Below are positions 1 through 13,500 of a stretch of DNA of 64,000 nucleotides, piece by piece. Within the stretch, counting starts at the first letter, position 1. Each line of letters begins with the position of its first letter. The notes below the pieces were generated by a model. That model did not search any database. It saw nothing but the letters and a program-made list of their open reading frames with translations, and was not told the DNA's origin. A program made the translations under genes and the position numbers. The DNA is from Chimonanthus salicifolius (Eukaryota; Streptophyta; Magnoliopsida; Laurales; Calycanthaceae), in assembly GCA_013350335.1 (NCBI GenBank), contig CM023542.1, positions 2,542,001-2,606,000 of the forward strand, read 5' to 3'.

Positions 1-41
1 ACCAACACTCAAATCCCATTATGAAAGGTCGTTCCCATCCT

Positions 42-762
42 TCATTCACCATTCCTTGACCAAACTAAAGCTCTCACCACCAAAGAGCCCTCCCTAGCTG
101 CCCTATTACCTAATCTCCATCCTCCCGGATCCTCCTCACCATATCTAGATACCAGTACCTTTCTCCACAAGGCTTCCTTTTCCAATGATAATCTCCATAA
201 CCATTTGCATAGCAAAGTATGATTCCTATCTCTGACGTTGTATATCCCCAAGCCATCTTTTCTCCTTAATATCCCACTTTTTTTTAGCGGCAACCAAGAG
301 AACTATTTATATTAATCTCTGGACCAAAGCAAAAGATATCTCTCAGCCCGAGCAAAGCGCCTGAATCTCCCTCACTATTGTGATAATCTTCCAAGGAGAC
401 CTTCTTAACCCCTTTACCCACTTAATCGCATTTGTCAAGCCCCTTCAACAATTAGTTTCCACCCTCCCAATGAAAACATCTTCCCACTTCAGCAAATGGA
501 TTCTCCTTGTCTCCCCCTTACCTTCCCACAGAAGATCTCTTTAAAGTTTTTCTATCCTCTTAGCTAGACCCTTGGGGATTTCAAACAAGGATAAAAAATA
601 TGTGGGGAGGTTCACCAAGACTGATAGGTAAGATTTGCTCCAAGCATTCAGCCTCTTGGCGGCCCATTCTATGATCAGGTTCCAAAAGGATTTAGATCTA
701 TGATTGCCACCTACCGGCAAGCCCAGATAAGTGAATAGGATTTTACCCACCCCGCACCCCAA
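42..762 (-). mobile_element. LINE reverse-transcriptase remnant with a nested LINE tail
   Basis: 762-490 reads LINE RT text (FTYLGLPVGG, LPTYFLSLFEIPKG, then WEGKGETRRIHLLKWEDV). 293-42 continues the same RT (GLGIYNVRDRNHTLLCKWLW, then [12 protein letters not shown]). Between them, 520-280 is an RNase H piece ([18 protein letters not shown]) ending in an A-run on the minus strand, so a second truncated LINE landed inside the first. It lies in intron 14 of SBE2, same strand, with stops. Confidence 0.75.
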
Positions 763-1428
763 TTCTAATGCTCCTGCTTCATCATCATCTTTAAGCCATT
801 TATTCCATGAATTTGGGGTTTACATTTATACTTGGATTTGGAAAATTATTTTCTATGGGTTGACTGCCTAAATGAAACACATGGAATTTGATCCCACAAC
901 CTTTAGGCTACAACCATGAGTCGACATGTTCTTGTCAACAAATAAAAAAAAAAAAACACATACACACACATTCGGAGCTAGTGCATGGTAATTAACAGAA
1001 TAACAAATGCAACTGCAACTAAGAGAGACTTTTCAATTAAACAATTGCTCTTTTGCATTTGTATGCTTTCTTTAATTCTTACAGCTTGCATATTACACTC
1101 CAAGTTGATTACAAACTCAAAAAGTGATCCATTCTTTACAATCTTAGAATGATTGAAATGATTGCAATAGCATCCCATTTTGTTTATACTGGATTCAAAC
1201 ATATAAATGACAAAAAAAAAAAACATATTTTTTAATTATCTAAATGCACTCATATTTTCAAAATATCTAAATGTGCTCAAAAAAAAAAAATTGTGCCTAC
1301 AAGGCCCCTTGTGTTTAGGCTCTAGAACTCCTTTGCACCTTAACTACTATGATTTCAACCATTCATTCTATAAACTCACACTAATAATAACTACAACGCA
1401 TAGTAATTACTGATAATTTTTTTCTTAC
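763..1428. other. Intron 14 sequence, nothing recognised
   Basis: AT-rich intron DNA with short A-runs and a CA-rich stretch near 955-970. No gene or element was recognised. Confidence 0.6.
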
Positions 1429-1557
1429 ATCTTCACCAATGGTAACTGCCTCGGGGAAAAGCCCATGAATCAAATCATTTACTAGCATCAAATAAACCAC
1501 TGCATCCACATCAGTTGCATAACCAAAATATTCATTATAGTTTCCTGTGAATGTCAT
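1429..1557 (-). CDS. SBE2: SBE2 exon 14 (acid/base Glu)
   Basis: 129 nt, acceptor TTGCAG, donor GAT|GTAAGA. Reads [30 protein letters not shown] and [13 protein letters not shown]. Glu540 is the GH13 acid/base. Most relatives begin this exon with Val where Met is seen. The next exon should begin VSGMP and lies off the window. Confidence 0.96.
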
Positions 1558-4500
1558 CTGCAAGAACACAACAGAACGTGTGGATTACTAACATGAGTGC
1601 AAAAAACCATTCAGAACTCGACTCATTAGTCAACCAAATCGAGCTGAGATATTTCAGGCTTGAGCAAATACATACAGACATGAAAACATGCATAATGTGC
1701 GCATTCATAATATTTACAAAAATGAACGACTTGAGTAAAGCTAAAGGTTGAAATTCATTATAAAGTTGAGCTCAAACCTGGCAGAGATGAAATTGAGTTT
1801 GAAATGCTCAACGTGATAACCATAAACCCAATATGACTTTGCTTTATCATGTAGAAGTCAAGCAAGAGCTAGCTTGTTAACTACTCAAGCTGAGCCTGAA
1901 GTAAAGCTTGCCTCAATTTAGTTAAAACTAATTGTAACATTAATTGACCAGTCTATCTATCCCATGTTTGGCAAAGAAGTTTGCCATGGAAATTTTTCCA
2001 TTCATCGTTTGGGAGCAAAAAACCATGGATTTTCCATCCTTAACATCCAAATTGCCAATAGCCACCAAGGACGTTTTCTGCCCCCAAGTGCCCATGCTTT
2101 TACATTACCTGAGTTTCCTTCTTTATTTATTATCCACCCTAAATGTAATACCCCGCCCCACAAAAGTCCCACATTGCTAGTTGCATTGAAAATTCCCTAA
2201 TATATAAGTAGTAGCCTTCCTCCTCCTAGAATGAGGCCTTTTGGGAGCAACAGTTGGTTGGCTCGCCAATTGAAAGCCGTGCGGGCCGTGTGTGAGGCCC
2301 AGAGCGGACAATATCATGCTAACGGGACGGGTCGTTACAAATGGTATCAGAGCATGTTTCAACTCTTTACCTGAGGGTGTGGGCTTGGTTGTTGTGTGTG
2401 CAGAACCGGAGACGACTCTGGCTTTAAGGGGGGTAAATTGTAATACCCCACCCCACAAGTCTCACATTGCTAGTTGTATTGAAAATTCTCTGGTATATAA
2501 ATAGAGGCATCCTCCTTCTAACATGAGGCCTTTTGGGAGCAACAGTTGGTTCGCTCCCCAATTGAAAGTTGTGTAGGCCGAGTCGTTACACTAAAGTTCT
2601 TAAACAATTTTCTCATTGCTAATTGATATAAGTTCCATCTCACTTGATGTTCTCTCCTCCGTTCATGCTAAGAAGAGCTTATACATACACACATACATAT
2701 ATCCTTAACTTTCTTGCCAATTGTTATACACACATGCACAAAAGCATGCACAACAATTACATAAGTAAATATTACATACATACAAAGCTTAAAATGTAGC
2801 CACTTAGAGTTGAGCTCAAGCTTGAAGCTAATATAAAGCTAAATTTCAAACCTAGCAAAGGTCATACAGTTCAATTATTTCATCACTAAGAAAGGTGAAC
2901 CCAGTGTTGTCAAACCCGACCCAGCCCGTGGTCGAACTGGCGGTTGGCCCGTGACCAGCTGTATGAAGGGTCGGGTCATGGTAAAACTCCGACCCTTAAA
3001 AACCCACTATCACCCGTGGTTCAACGCGGTTTGTGTAATAAACCCGTGACCCGTTGGAAGTAAAACCCGTTTTTTAAATATATATAAAAAAAAAAAAACT
3101 GCTGGAATGGGATTGGATTGCCGATTTGGGATAAAAGTGAAAAGAGAGGAGAAAGAAGAAGAGGAAAATCAGGGAAGAAAAAAGAAGAAAGAAATAAAAT
3201 AAAATAAAAAATCTCACATTCTCACTACTACTTCTCTGTTGAACGATCTTCCCATCTTCATCCGTGCGGCCAATGATCGGAGACTCGAAGGCCGTTCATC
3301 AATTTCTCTTTCGCAATTTCGCTGATGGGTTTCTTTAAGAGAACGCACATCAGCACTTCCTTTTAAATTTCAGCTCACGTGAGCACATGGTTTCTTAAAG
3401 AAACCTAAGCATCCTTTTTAAATTTTTACAGACTTCAATTTTTTTTTTTTATAATTTGATTCATTCTATTATAAGTATAAATAAATAAATAATTAGAGAT
3501 GTGGGAGGCAGAAAATTCGACCCAATAAAATGTGGTTATATAAATTAGTTAAATAGAAAAATTAAATTCATTTTAAGGTTATTCATTTGATTTAAATTTA
3601 TGAAACGAGTGATTCAAATAAAAAATATTTATATTTCAATTTATTGTCCATTTATAATTTTATAATATTATTATGAGATTTAAAAGATTATATAGTGTAC
3701 AATTTTGATATTTGAGTGGGTTTATTTTTCAATTCAAACCTGCCTTGAGACTCGTTGAACTCGTTATAAATGAATGAAGCGGCTGAGGTTAAATTTTAGA
3801 GCATGATATTTTACAAAAAGCCACAAATGTCAATTTTCTTTCAGTCTATTTAGCCATTAAATATATATATGACTACATCTATTGTATTTTCTTTCTTTTC
3901 TTTTTTTATTTTTTTTATTTTAAGAGGATTCATTAAAAAATAATGTTGGGTTAAAATTATTGTGGTCAGATTACAATTTTTGAGAAAATATTGAATGTAA
4001 ATAAAAAATAAATTTGGATTTAAATATTAGATGTATGAGATCATAGATTATGAAATATTTTTGTTTAGGATGATATTGGAAGATAGACGTTGGATTATTA
4101 ATTTTTGGTATTTATAATTGTTTATGTGGGAACAAGAATATTTTTTATGAAAATATAATCTTATCTTTTATTATGTGTATTGTATTTTATATTTTATTTT
4201 TTATAGTTATTTATATCTTATTATCTTATTTAATATTTAATAGTTTAATATTATTTATCATATTATATTGACTGGTACAGATTTGACTGAGTTTATTTAA
4301 CCCAACTTTCTCATAAAATGGTTCGGGTAGACGGGTTGGTTTTTAAAACATTGCTCTCAACTACTAAAATATATATTGACAAAACATTATATTGATAAAA
4401 TAGTTTTTTACATAAAATTTTATTTGAACTCATTAATTAAACCTTAGTTAATAATTTAATATTATTTATAATATTATATTAATTATACGGGTTTGACTAC

Positions 4501-7500
4501 GGGTCCACCCGCTTGAACCTTATTTAACCCACCCTTCCTCTGAGACAGGTCGCTCCACGGGTCGGTTTTAAAACATTGGTTGAACCCATCAGTTTGTTCT
4601 TAACCAAGAAGGTTGAAAGTATGAACAGACTGAAATAAGAAAAAATTGAATTCTCTGACCTGCAATCCATGGTGTGTATACATCATAGAAGTCACACCAT
4701 CAAATCTGAACCCATCAAACTTGTATTCATCAAGCCACCATCTTGCATTTGAAAGAAGAAATCTCAAAACCTGCAGGTGGAACATGAAAGAGCATCAATC
4801 AACAACCTTCCACGGATGTTAAAGACGTGTCAAAATTGAGAAATCACATTTCAAACCCATCAAGTCCATACCTCCCACTGTCCATAGTTGAAAAGGCGAG
4901 AATCCCAAATCCAATGATAACCTCTTGTGCCAGAGTGAAAGTAGTGACCATCTGTCCCATCAAACATGTTCAAACCATCCAACACATTGTTTGATACATG
5001 GCTGTAAAAAATGAACAACTGCCAGTCAAAAGATTGAAGGGCATCTGCCTAGTACATATCATTAGAACATTTAAGTAAAAGGTCAATTGGAAAGAATTAT
5101 AGGCATGAGAGGATAATACGTAAATAAAGGAAAACCTTAATTGTGAAACATATTAATCCCTTAAATAATTGTCTACTTAGCAACCATTAAGTGCCACAAG
5201 GGCATCATACCCATTGAAGGGTCATGGTAACATGCAAGCCCCAATTTTTGCTACTTTGCATTGAGACTGAAATTTGTCTGCATGTGCTTTTCTTGCTATT
5301 TTCATTTTATAAATAAAGAACAACTAATGCTTCACCATAAATTAGAACGGAATCATGTTTATAGAACCTTCTGCTTCACTTTCCCACTATGCACAACTTT
5401 GTAGATAATACAAATGCTCTAATTGAAAATTATTTTCCAGTATAAAAATTTGTTCTGTTCTTTTTTCTCAAGACACATTTGGTTTGGAATTTCCTATAGA
5501 GACTTGGGCATTCCTTTGATCTTTGAGCTTGGGGAGTTTTGTTTAGAGTTCTTATTTTGTTTTTGTTGTAATCCTTTGGGGTTGGTCTAAGTCTCTTAGA
5601 CCTTTCTTATATGATGTATTGCTCCTTTGTTCTTGATTTTCTTATTTAATGAAATCTTTTTTACCGCTCAAAAAAGAAAAGAAAAGAAAAGAAAAAAAAT
5701 ATATATATGTTCAAGCATCGCTCAGCGTATCATGCGTCTCACATGTGAGGACCCTCTAATAATGTGGCACAATGGAGTCCATACTCAAGTTTAGGGCAAG
5801 ATCTCACAAGATTGCTTGGTCCATCTCACTCTGTCAATGCTGACATATACAAATGCAACAAATATGCATGATCTGTATGATTTAGATGTCCACAAGTGAT
5901 CTTGACTTCATATAGTTCATCATGTCAATCTAAACTTTGTACAGTTTGAACAGATGAAACATCTCGATAATCTACGCTTTACATAGGTCCACCAAACAAA
6001 AAGAAGTGATGGATTAAGAAAAGATGCCAAAGGAGGTGAGCAATGATGTATCTAAGGTCCAACAAGTGCTACTAAAGAAACGAATCCTCAATCAGATTAG
6101 AGGACCTAAAAAAAAGTCTGACCCACCCATCCAGACCATATAATCGCTACGTGGGAACCCTTGAAAGATCACTTCATTACCTTTCTAAAGCAATTACAGA
6201 TCATTGATCCAACATGTGGAACAAAAGAACTCGCATCTTCTCCTCTCTCCTCCTCAACAACGCTTGCAACTTCCCTTCCGAGGAGGAGGAGGTGGAGAGA
6301 GGAGAAGATGCGAGTTCTTTTGATCCACATGTTGGATCAAGGATCTGTAATTTCTTCAGAAACGTAATGTAGGGATCCTCAACCAATGCATCCAAATGCA
6401 ACTTGTAGACCTCAAATCTATGTGCAAACAAATAAGTTATGGTCAGAAAACCACAAACTGTCATGGATCCACTTTACAATCATATGGAGCCCACTTGTTG
6501 ATCAAAAGTGCCACGAATTCGATGCAATCATGTCTCCCAAGTTAGATCTTTAGAGAGGAAACTCTGGCCATCGTTTATAGACACTCGAGTGAGGAAATCT
6601 GACGGAAAAAACATTTGAAATTTCACAAAGAATTTGATAAAACTTATGAAAAGTATTTAAAATCACAAACAAGCAAAGAAGACTGGGATGATCCTTTTTT
6701 GTTTTTAGAGGGTAGCTTGGGGGGTCCCCCAGGGACACTAAAAGTCAGAAATATATGTGGCTTCAATAGTCCAGAGAAGGCAAATATGCCTTTTAAGGTT
6801 TCCATCTCACTTCGCACATCCAGAAAATGCATAGATTTGCTCCTCTCCCCTTTCCCCCCACCACCCCTCCAACCCCCCACAAAAAAGGAACTAGACTCCA
6901 CTCACGACTTTTAATACAATCCACTTGACATCCAATTGTATCCCATCAAGCCAAGAGCTTATTCCATAACAATATAACTTGCCCATGCAAAATAAATGCT
7001 ACTCTCGCATTCACCATCTCCAAACATAACATATAATAAATCAACAACCTCCTTAGACTACATTTTCCCAAAATCTTAGCCCCACTACACTCCAACAAGA
7101 AGCAAGAAACTGTTTTTTGAAAAATTAACAACTTAATTCCATTAAAACGAGAATGGAATATAAGAGAATGATCCAAGTATAGAAGAGATATGCCCAAAAC
7201 CAAGAAGAAGGAAAAGAACCAGTAAAAACAAGAAAAAACATGAAATAAAAGAAAAGATACATCAAAAGAATCCACCCAACACAGAATCCACAAGGAGACC
7301 CCTTGATGCGGGAGCAATTTCTATATTTAGTATTTTTAATTATTATTGGCATTATTGTATTTTTTTTATTTTTAGTTATTTTATTCCAGTGTTAGTCTAG
7401 TAATTTTGAGTTATTTCAGGGTATTCTGGGATTTCCATGTAATAGGGTATTTTTGTCCTTTTCTTTCCATGCAAGTTATATAAGCAATGTAAGCCCCATT

Positions 7501-10500
7501 TGGGCCACTCGATTATTGAATGGAAATGAAAGAAAGCTTTGAAGCCCTAGCCTCCATGATGCACATGGTGTGATGATTTCCCCTTGAGGGTTTGGTGTGA
7601 AGTCAACAGGAGCTCTTCCCTATCTTCTTCTTTCTCCTCTCTACACTCTCTGGTAAGAACATTCCAATTTTCTTCTCTTTGAAGCCCTGGCTGCCGCCCC
7701 CATCTTCACCCCATTTCACCATTGCCACCACCCTTAAAGGGTTTTCCCAGCCTTTGCTGCCCCTTTTTCTTGGACCTAAACAGTCACTACAATCCTTTTC
7801 CTTGAGTTTCAAAGCTATTTCGACCCACACCCACCATCTAGTCCCACAATCATAGCCTTCCAACCAGTCCCATAGTCCCTACACTCATAATTCTCCCAAA
7901 ACAGCCCCAATCAACCCCTTTTTTAAACCTAAACAGCCATCCAATACTTGGGACAGTGCCGTACCACTGTTCTTTAAGTCCAAATCTATCTATGCAGCCT
8001 TCCTTTAGCTCATATTCTCCCAAACAGCATCCTGAACCTGAATAGCATCAATTCTGTCCCATGTTGATTTAAGAATTGCACATTGTCCTCCATATTGATT
8101 GATTGAACTGCTACTTATTCATTGGACTGATTAGTTTGGCTCCTTTAAGGCCAGAATTAGGGCTATCCAAGAGTAATGACTGTGGTTTGGAATCTTACAT
8201 GAATGCTTATAATGGTGGATGTGTTCTAGCTCAGTTCTACTGCCTGCATATGTTCATATCATCATTTAGGGTAGCCTAGGTCAAGTAACCGTAGATTTGC
8301 ATAAATAATAATCTAGGATTTTTAGCCAACCCTGCATCACCCCTACTCCCCTAACTCCCAAGGCTGGTGAGATGAAAAGATTTCTAAAGCTGGTCATTGT
8401 TTATGAACACCAACTTTGGCCAAGAAGTCTGCTACACAGTTTGCTGATCGAGGTGTATGAGTGAAAGTGATGTCATCCAACCTGTACAACCTCCAAATGT
8501 CCCTAGCAATACAAACCAACCTCCACAGGGGGGATTTCCTATTACTAGCCCAAAAGATGGCATTAGTTGAGTCACTTTCGATAATGAAATTACCGCTCCT
8601 AAACCTACACCAAACCTGAAGTTTTCTCCTGATTGCTCTTAGAGAAACCTCGTTTGATTCCATTATCCCTACTGATTCAGAAAAAAGCTACCAACATTCT
8701 ACCCCTATCATCATGTAACACTCCTCCTATTTCTGTCGGCCCGGGTTTTTACCCCTAGCTGCCCCATCAACATTGAATTTACATGATCCTAGAAGAGGCG
8801 CTACCCACTCGGCCAAAAGCTTTCTAACTCTACCGTCCCCTTTCATACACCCATCCCAAGATAAATAGAAATCCTCCGGTGCTAGACCCATAAACTCCTT
8901 ACACACAGACAACCAACCTATCACGTCATTTAGCCCTCTCAAACACATCTCTAGGTGCTCCACTCCTTCCCTCAAAAATCCTCCCATTGCGCTCTTTCCA
9001 AATTGCCCACGGGACTGCAAATGGAACCATTTTCCAAGCCACTCTATGTCTACCTCTAAAGGGACCCCCCATCCAAGCCACCAATAAATCATCTGCTCCA
9101 CTACCTATAACCCACGAGCACCCAAACAACCTCAATAACGAGTACCACACAACCCACGTGAAACGGCACCTACTTAATAAGTGGTCCGTTGTCTCCTCTT
9201 CGTCCTCACACAATGGACAACCTCTTCTAGAAGGACGTGTCTTCTCCTAAGATTGTGTCTCACAAGGATCCTCTTTTTCAAAGCTGTCCACATAAAGAAT
9301 TGGATTCTAAGGGGGATCTTGTTGTTCCAAGAAACATTGCAAATAGGAGGTGAGTACGAATTTGTTGCATATGTTGATCTCAGGATTGATTTTACCGAGA
9401 AAGATCCCGACGGCTCCATGGACCAAATCCACATGTCCTCATCCTCAATCCACAATTTGGTATCACTTGGGATTCCTATCAAGGTTTGGTAGATAGCTTC
9501 TTCAAAGTCCCGCAAGATCCTTTTGAAAGAGATGGACCAATGTGGTGTATCATTGACCTCTCTATAGTAATTACTGATCAAAACTTCACGGTTTTGGGCC
9601 TCTCAAAAAAGTATGGGAAATACTTCCATTAATGGACTACCCCCCACCCAAATGTCTCGCAAGAACAACACCCTTTTTCCATTGCCAACAAGCATTGTCA
9701 CGGCCTAACCCAACAGACACGTGAGAAACAATAATTAATATATATATATATATTTTAAGCATACACAACTCATAGTCCAAACACGTGACACATACACTTG
9801 TTGCGAGATTCCTACGGATCACAGAACTTATTGGACCCTTGATTTGATCAAACTGAATTATCAACTGCCTACGTACTCCAATGGAGATCAGATCCTGTGT
9901 AGTTCTCAATTCATTTATTTCATGGCATTAACTCCGTGCTATTCATGATGTCACATCAAGACATTCTAATTACCCTATCGTGGGCCTCATCAATAGAATA
10001 GATCTCATCTATCATGGGTCTAGCCAATCACGGGTCTATATCAACCATGAGAACACCGTCAACTATGGAGTTATGTCACACATGGGATAAACCTAAACCA
10101 TGGGACCTATACCCGAACATAAACACATCCCTCTTCGGGGACAATACTCTAAATATGGGTCCAATCCTCTATGGAATCAATGCCCTCCGTGGGAATATCT
10201 ATTCACGGTATACAATACTCATCCACGGTCACAAAGCCCTCCATATGAATAACCATCCATGGGAAAATAATATCTATCTATAGAAACGTCACGTCCACCA
10301 TGAGACCAATACGTCTACCATGGGACCACTATATCTATCATGGGGTCAATATGCCCACCATATAATCACTATCTAGGCATGAATCCAATATGTCTACCAT
10401 AGGAACAACATCCATGGGATTCATCATCCATCCCTGATAATTCTCCATCAGTGAGTATCATCTATCCATGGGTAATAACCATCCATGAATATAATCACTC

Positions 10501-13500
10501 CATGGGTATAATCCATCTATGGGCATAACTCATACATTAGTAGAACCAATATGTCTATCATAGGACCAACATGTCTAACATAAGACCAATACGTCTGCTA
10601 TGGGATCAACATGTCCACCATAATACCAATACGTCTACCATGGGACCAACATGTCCACCATAATGCCAATACGTCTACCACGGGACTAACATATCTATCA
10701 TAAGACAAATACGTCTACTATGGGACCAAAATGTCCACCATAATACCAATACGTCTATCGTGGGACCAACATGTCTAACATAAGACCAATACGTCTACCA
10801 TGGGACCAACAAGTCTACCCTAAGACCAACATCCAAGCACCACCATGGGAACCATCATCCATGGGTATACACATCCATCTCTGGTAACACTCTATCAGTG
10901 AGTATCATCTATCCATGGGTAATAATCATCCATAAATATAATCCCTCCATGGGTATAATCCATCCATGGACATAATTAATCCAGGGACACATCATCTATC
11001 ATGAGATCTTCTATCCGTAGGAACAACACTCGAATGAATCACTACGTGACTGTGACAACAATATCAAATCATCATATTATATCATAAATATACCACGACC
11101 CCTAGCAAGACTTAGGGCCCATGACTTACTAAGCGGGAGACCCACAACTAGCGTGCTCAAGTCTACCTCGCCCTGCATCACTTCACCTCAAGGGTGATTC
11201 AGTCAAGCTCTAACGCAGTCGGACCGCGTCTAACGAAGCTAGCACCACTCCCATGGGGTAAAATAGTATCTAGCTCTGCACATCAACGCACATCAAGTGT
11301 GCTAAATAGCCGTGAGAACGCCCTCCAGCGTGTAGCATGTGAGGGACCTACTCCTCGACGGCAACCCTACGGGACCAAGTCTCCGTAACCGACCCCACCG
11401 TCCCGAATACCTCTCTGTAATGGTCAGTCAACCATCATAATCACGAGAGGGACGTACCCATACCACGTCTCAATATCAAGTGACCAAGTCACGTATACAT
11501 CTCAATATCATAGTCTCCATATGTTCATATCGAGGCTCCCACAGTCTGACGGCTACTCTAGGCCTTACTCATGGAATCTATATACTTATCTCATCATTTT
11601 ACCTATACAAATGTGAGACACAATGATCTACTGATCAGATAGTTCCCTTTTTCAACGGACTGAAGCATAACGTTATCAATATCACGTGAGGGACGCACCC
11701 ATACCACGCCTCAATATAATCAATATCACGTGAGGGACGCACCCATACCACGTCTCAATCATCAATATCACGTGAGGGACACACCCATACCACGTCTCAA
11801 TATAATCATCACGTGAGAGACATACTCATACCACGTCTCAAAATAATCAAGTGACCTAGTCACGTATATCTCAGTGCCAAAGTCCTCATCTGTCCATCTT
11901 AAGAACTTTCACAGTTCTCTAGCCACTCTAGGCTTTACTGGAAAACAAACATATATGTCTCATCATATCAGGACCCAATGCATCATAACCTCTTCGGGCC
12001 GCCTTCGAGGGATCCAACATCTAGCATTAGGGTCTATTTTAAAAAAGTATATCCCACCAATCCCTTTATACCCTTCACATTTGCTCAAAATCTTCCATCA
12101 TCCTAAATATAAATGGATGACGCAATGCATCTTTTGATCGAGCTGAGGCACAATGCTTTCAGTTGCCTACGTACCACATAGTAGATCAGATCAACCGTAA
12201 TTCATCATTTTCACATTTGGGTTGACATTGGGGAGTGGTCCTACTTTTACTTTGGGGAAATCAAATAAGTCTTTCTTAGCATTTACATTACATTCCATGC
12301 ATTCTCAATCATGCTAGCTCATCCCAATTGTAGCACAAGTTAACCCCCTTGAGTTCTAAGATAATTGACCTTAACTCACCCATATCACTTAGTCTAACCC
12401 TTTATCAAGTTCCTCTTCAAATCATGGAAATTCGTTCTACATATGGTTAGGTCGATCCACCACAACCATTATCAAAATAGGTACTTACTAGTGATGTACA
12501 CAACATCACATAATCCAAGCATCGCATTAAAACACATTCATCATGCTTATTATATGAGTTACTCATCTAAGCATTCCGATCACAATCATGAGAATTCATT
12601 TGATACTTACGTTACTCATAACCATACACAAGTATGGGAAGTTATCAAGGCCTTACATTACACATCTTGGGAAATCTTGATTTATCATACATTCTATCAT
12701 ACTTTAACACATCATGAATCTATGAATTCTCAATTATAGTAAACATCTAATCATATGGAACTTGGGAAACTTATATATATGTATCTGATACAATATATTC
12801 ACATCAATCACACATAGGCACACAAGGAGGTCAAACCATAACCTTACACAACTATGCATTGGAATGTGCACAAAGCACATTCACTCAAATATATTATCAC
12901 ACACCTTGTTAGTATAGAATTTTACAAATATTCTCAACGCTCCAAGTGTATGGCATTCTCCAATTTTACCCAATATTATCAAACTCGAATCGTATTGAAA
13001 TCGGTCTATGGGTGTGAATCATGAATTGAAAATCGTAAAATCATACGATTCATATATCCTCTTATTCCCATAACCATTTTGTTGACCTGAACCATTACAA
13101 GCACCCTAATCCCCCTTTGAAACATTTCCTTCCCCACTCCCAATCTTCATCAAGGCTTTCACTACCGACGAACCATCCCTAGCAGCTCTACTACCTTATC
13201 TCCACCCCTCGGGGTCTCCCACGCCGTATCTCGCTACTAATACCTTCCTCCACAAGGCCTCTCTCTCAAGCGAATCTCCACAACCATTTACTTAATAGGC
13301 CATGATTCTTATCTCTGATATTGTAAATCGGTTGTGAGACCCGACCCATTTGGGATAGAAAGTGTCCACATTCAATGTATTTTGCACAACACAGTTGTCA
13401 TTAGATTTAGATTAATTATTTTCCTTTTATGCCATCATGATTGGCTCCTCATACTCTATTTATTCATGTACAATCTAAAGTTGAGAAATATATTTTGGAA

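Larger units (their letters stand above)
9696..13099. mobile_element. 3.4-kb Gypsy-like LTR-type insertion with tandem arrays
   Basis: Starts TGTCACGGCCTAACC and ends AACCATTACA. Flanks are AGCAT (9691-9695) and AGCAC (13100-13104), a near 5-bp duplication, and LINE text resumes on both sides. No coding domain is recognised. CTGCCTACGTACT-like text occurs at both ends (9865 and 12160), as in long Gypsy LTRs. It is probably a solo LTR, but it could be a large non-coding derivative. Confidence 0.7.

Noticed and set aside
978..1226. 82-codon minus-strand frame next to exon 14
   Set aside because: Low-complexity, lies in an intron, and no family is recognised.
6161..6464. Two overlapping open frames with the same peptide on opposite strands
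   Set aside because: They are a direct effect of the 76-bp inverted repeat.
10014..10283. 89-codon open frame
   Set aside because: It is produced by tandem CCATGGG-type repeats in the LTR-type insertion.
9696..12170. CRISPR-like spacing of repeats
   Set aside because: The repeats are degenerate and contiguous without unique spacers, and the DNA is plant nuclear.
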